Origin: Pedobacter kyungheensis
Lineage (GTDB): Bacteria; Bacteroidota; Bacteroidia; Sphingobacteriales; Sphingobacteriaceae
Direction: 5' to 3'
NCBI RefSeq assembly: GCF_000812965.1
Contig: NZ_JSYN01000027.1
Location: 165,757 to 229,756, forward strand
Length of the DNA stretch: 64,000 nt
Part shown: one piece after another, positions 61,229 to 64,000 of the stretch
Layout: the number at the start of each line of letters is the position of its first letter
Position numbering within the stretch: the stretch's first letter is position 1
Translations under genes and position numbers: made by a program
Notes under the pieces: model-generated
Databases searched by the model: none
What the model saw: only the letters and a program-made list of their open reading frames with translations
Told to the model about the DNA's origin: nothing

Positions 61229-61831
61229 TACTTTACGATCTTTATTGCTGGCATCTATCGGTCTGTGGCTCACAAACCGAATCTGTAAATCATTGCAGGT
61301 GTCGATATCATAATATGAAGGAACATCATTTGAAAAGCAAGTTCCTGTGCTTTTGGGTTGCTTTAAGTCCCGCTTTTTCTGCTGCCGATTGAAGGAATCG
61401 GCATTCGTGCAATCGGGTTTAGCTTACAGCAGTTCCGAGCTTTTCTGAATTTTTTATGTCAATACATCTTTTCTGATTCAAAACTGATTAATTACTGTAT
61501 CTCAATTCGGTCAAATGCATAGATCCAAAAAAGGACACCTTTCTTCTTTTAATTGTTGAAAGTACAATTAAAATTTCTGCAGTCACCAGGTAAAAAGAAA
61601 AAGGTCGTTTTTGGCTGTTTATAAGCGTTTGGTTAAGCAAATCCTAAAAATGTCATCTGCAGTTGGTGCTCCTGAAATCGTGTTTCTTAACGCTTCTTTC
61701 GGGCCTTAAAATCAATAAAAAATAGTTTGAAAATAAGTGTTAAATCTGGTAACAATGCACATCATTTGATATCTATATCATGCTTAATAAATGGTTTATT
61801 AGGCTTAAAAAACATAAAAATCATATAAATT
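61229..61831. repeat. Repeat-containing spacer upstream of the flotillin gene
   Basis: No gene is supported in these 603 bases. From about 61339 to 61447 it carries a repeat I recognise from other genomes of this group, with GCTTTAAGTCCCGCTTTTTC, GCTGCCGATTGAAGGAATCG and GTTTAGCTTACAGCAG in order. The rest is AT-rich without a clear promoter match. Confidence 0.6.
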
Positions 61832-63796
61832 ATGGAATCGCTCATTTCAAATTACTGGTGGGTTTTAGTGGCACTGTTGTGCTTAGTTTTATACAAATAT
61901 ATTTTACGTTTCCTATTCGGGATGGTTATCGTACCCGAAGACAGAATCGGCTTGATTACCAAAAAATTCGTGCTCTTAGGTTCCGATCGCGAATTGCCCG
62001 ACGGGCGGATTATCGCCATTAAAGGCGAAGCAGGTTTCCAGGGAAAAACACTGGCTCCCGGATTGTATTTCGGGATGTGGTTCTGGCAGTACAGTGTAAC
62101 GATGGAGCAGTTTACGGTTATTCCAGAGGGTAAAATCGGACTCATTATGGCCAAAGACGGTGCCGAAATCCCAACAGGGAATATCTTGGGGCAAAAAGTA
62201 GAGTCTGATAACTTTCAGGATGCCGTTAAGTTTCTCGAAAACGGTGGCCAACGAGGTCGGCAGACGGCCTATATCACTTCCGGTTCGTACCGGATTAACA
62301 CCATGCTATTTCAGGTTTCGGTTACCGATATGGTCCGTATTCAGGAAAGCATGGTAGGCATTGTGACTACGCTGGATGGTTTACCAATCGAAGCTAACCA
62401 GATTGCAGGTAAGCTGGTAGAGGGGCACAATAACTTTCAGGATTTTGATGCCTTTGTAAAACAAGGTGGTAACAGGGGCTTGCAGCCGCAGGTTATTCTG
62501 GCGGGTTCATACAATTTAAATCCTTGGGCTATCCAGTTAGAAGAAATACCTATGACCGAAATTGCCATTGGTTATGTAGGTGTGGTGATCTCCTTTATTG
62601 GTAAAGAAGGCGACGATTTAACCGGTGCTGATTTTAAACATGGTAATATTGTGGCCAAAGGATCAAAAGGGGTTTGGCTGGAACCACTTGGACCGGGAAA
62701 ATACCCGATTAACAAGTACATTATGAAGGTAGAGCTGGTGCCTACAACCAATCTGGTATTAAACTGGGCATCGGCACGTAGCGAGGCACACAATCTGGAT
62801 AAAAACTTGTCAACCATTACCGTGCGTTCGAGAGATGGTTTCCCTTTTAACCTGGATGTGGCGCAGATTATTCACGTACCTACCACCGAGGCGCCAAAAG
62901 TAATTGCCCGTTTTGGTAATATGGTTAACCTCGTTTCTCAGGTGTTGGAGCCTACTATTGGTAACTATTTCCGTAATTCGGCACAGGGCAGCGATGTAAT
63001 TGCTTTCCTGAGTACCCGTAAAGAGCGTCAGGAGTCGGCAAAAGAGCACATTCGCAAAGTGCTTGACGAGTACAATGTAAATGCAGTTGATACTTTGATT
63101 GGTGACATTGTACCACCAGAATCGTTAATGAAAACCTTAACCGACCGTAAAATTGCAGAAGAGCAAAAGGTGACTTACGAAACACAGAAACAGGCTCAGG
63201 AAACGCGCCAGGGGATGGAAAAAGAAACCGCCATTGCCGATATGCAGAAAGATATCGTAAAAGCACAACAAAGTGTCGAAATTGCCGAACGTACTGCAAG
63301 TGCAACGGTGAAAAAATCGGAAGGTGACGCTGCCGGAGTAAAACTGGCTGTAGGTGCTGAGGCCGAAGCTACGAAAATGCGTGCACACGCTGAGGCTGAG
63401 GCAACAAAGGCACGTGCACAGGCCGATTCTGAAGCGATTAAATTACGCGCATCGGCAGAGGCAGAACAAATTTCGTTAACCGGTAGCGCCGAAGCAGGTA
63501 AAATTTTAGCTGTAGGTAAATCTACTGCCGAGGCTTACGAGCTTGCCGTTAAAGCCTTGGGTGGCGAAAACTTTACCCGCTACAAAATTACCGAAGAGTT
63601 ATCGAAAGGTAATGTAAAACTGATTCCGGATGTATTGATCGGTGGAAATGCCAATGCCGGTGGTTCGGCCATGGATGGTTTATTAGGGCTTAAACTGATG
63701 GAGTTAATGGATCCTGAAAAACGTAAAGAAGTGGTTGCAGTAGCCGAAATTGTAGAAACCAAAACGAAACCGAAAAGGGATAATATTAACCCTTAA
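61832..63796 (+). CDS. Flotillin/SPFH-domain membrane protein
   Basis: This 654-residue protein has one N-terminal membrane helix (about 8-32), an SPFH/band-7 region (about 35-370), and a long coiled-coil C-terminal region. In the latter the alternating A-E-A pattern (about 500-570; AEAEATKMRAHAEAEATKAR) is the flotillin hallmark. Flotillins scaffold membrane microdomains. At 654 residues it is longer than most bacterial flotillins (about 500), the extra length lying in the SPFH half. Unlike the B. subtilis floT locus, no NfeD-type partner is next to it. IS3-type sequence begins 42 bases after its stop codon. Confidence 0.9.
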   Translation: MESLISNYWWVLVALLCLVLYKYILRFLFGMVIVPEDRIGLITKKFVLLGSDRELPDGRIIAIKGEAGFQGKTLAPGLYFGMWFWQYSVTMEQFTVIPEGKIGLIMAKDGAEIPTGNILGQKVESDNFQDAVKFLENGGQRGRQTAYITSGSYRINTMLFQVSVTDMVRIQESMVGIVTTLDGLPIEANQIAGKLVEGHNNFQDFDAFVKQGGNRGLQPQVILAGSYNLNPWAIQLEEIPMTEIAIGYVGVVISFIGKEGDDLTGADFKHGNIVAKGSKGVWLEPLGPGKYPINKYIMKVELVPTTNLVLNWASARSEAHNLDKNLSTITVRSRDGFPFNLDVAQIIHVPTTEAPKVIARFGNMVNLVSQVLEPTIGNYFRNSAQGSDVIAFLSTRKERQESAKEHIRKVLDEYNVNAVDTLIGDIVPPESLMKTLTDRKIAEEQKVTYETQKQAQETRQGMEKETAIADMQKDIVKAQQSVEIAERTASATVKKSEGDAAGVKLAVGAEAEATKMRAHAEAEATKARAQADSEAIKLRASAEAEQISLTGSAEAGKILAVGKSTAEAYELAVKALGGENFTRYKITEELSKGNVKLIPDVLIGGNANAGGSAMDGLLGLKLMELMDPEKRKEVVAVAEIVETKTKPKRDNINP

Positions 63797-63838
63797 ATTT
63801 GTTAAATTAGCACGAAAGGCCTTGACGTAAGTTTAGAC

Positions 63839-64000
63839 TGACCCCAAAAAGTTGGACGAAGTTACGCAATGTTTTTAAAGTAATGAGTTCGGTATTCCAC
63901 CGGACTCATTCCATTTAAATTAATCCTTATTCGGTCCCTATTATAATATTTAATATACTTTCTAATTTCAGAATGTAATTGTGATACCGATTTAAATTCA
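63839..64000 (-). mobile_element. IS3-family insertion sequence, terminal part
   Basis: TGACCCCAAAAAGTTGGAC at 63839-63857 has the form of an IS3-family (IS150-like) terminal inverted repeat. It is followed by the C-terminal coding end of a transposase on the minus strand. The rest of the element lies beyond the window. The exact outer boundary could be a few bases further left (about 63832). Confidence 0.8.
63862..64000 (-). CDS. IS3-family transposase (OrfB/DDE), C-terminal fragment
   Basis: The minus-strand frame encodes the last 45 residues of the transposase, with YIKYYNRDRI and the hallmark L-N-G-M-S-P-V-E-Y-R near the C-terminus, then a stop at 63862. Upstream catalytic DDE residues lie outside the window. 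This partial gene is cut by the window edge, not necessarily truncated in the genome. Confidence 0.88.
   Translation of the reverse strand, partial: EFKSVSQLHSEIRKYIKYYNRDRIRINLNGMSPVEYRTHYFKNIA

Noticed and set aside
61180..61392. 70-codon plus-strand frame ending ALSPAFSAAD
   Set aside because: It overlaps the CWC gene and then enters a known type of intergenic repeat.
1..64000. Search for CRISPR arrays, tRNA, rRNA and common riboswitches
   Set aside because: No regular direct repeats with unique spacers, no cloverleaf T-loop signatures and no recognisable riboswitch cores were seen by eye; an RNA covariance scan could still find something.

Overview
The window looks like a chromosomal segment of a Bacteroidota bacterium of the Pedobacter/Sphingobacteriaceae type. 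Signs of this are two SusC/SusD outer-membrane pairs, the gene order parA-parB-DUF5683-dapB-lepB, bacillithiol synthesis by BshC, two DUF4293 proteins, a eukaryote-like class I ribonucleotide reductase, AT-rich ribosome-binding regions, and promoters of the TTTG-N19-TAnnTTTG type. The genus is an inference; no rRNA or tRNA gene was seen.

Region 1 (1-9600, minus strand) is a complete potassium-uptake operon: a 26-residue membrane microprotein, kdpF, kdpA, kdpB, kdpC, an outer-membrane porin, a two-helix small protein, a KdpD reduced to its N-terminal sensor part, and a separate HAMP-PAS histidine kinase. No kdpE lies in the window. A sigma-54-like element sits just upstream of the microprotein.

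Region 2 (9600-15800) has about 0.8 kb of dispersed repeats, an FMN reductase, and then the housekeeping run parA, parB, DUF5683, dapB, lepB.

Region 3 (15830-33890) holds two nutrient-uptake loci. The first is susC-susD followed by a secreted thioredoxin-like protein and a cytochrome c / type II copper monooxygenase. The second is a ROK regulator, susC, susD, a GH29 fucosidase and a PA14-containing GH3 glycosidase. A second GH29 enzyme, a malate/lactate-type dehydrogenase and bshC follow on the minus strand (33995-38655).

Region 4 (38890-51900) holds a DEAD-box RNA helicase, tandem DUF4293 membrane proteins, a large secreted esterase-like hydrolase, truA, an MsbA-type ABC exporter, an isoaspartyl peptidase coupled to a dicarboxylate/amino-acid symporter, rlmF and a secreted cupin.

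Region 5 (52400-64000) holds sucD, a lipoprotein MsrB, a sulfatase, a small RlpA-like protein, nrdB-nrdA, a cysteine-rich CWC protein, a long flotillin, and the end of an IS3-family insertion sequence cut by the window edge.

Spacers between operons are rich in several families of dispersed, often palindromic repeats. The most interesting items are the copper monooxygenase/redoxin cassette attached to a SusCD pair, and the unannotated microprotein ahead of kdpF.
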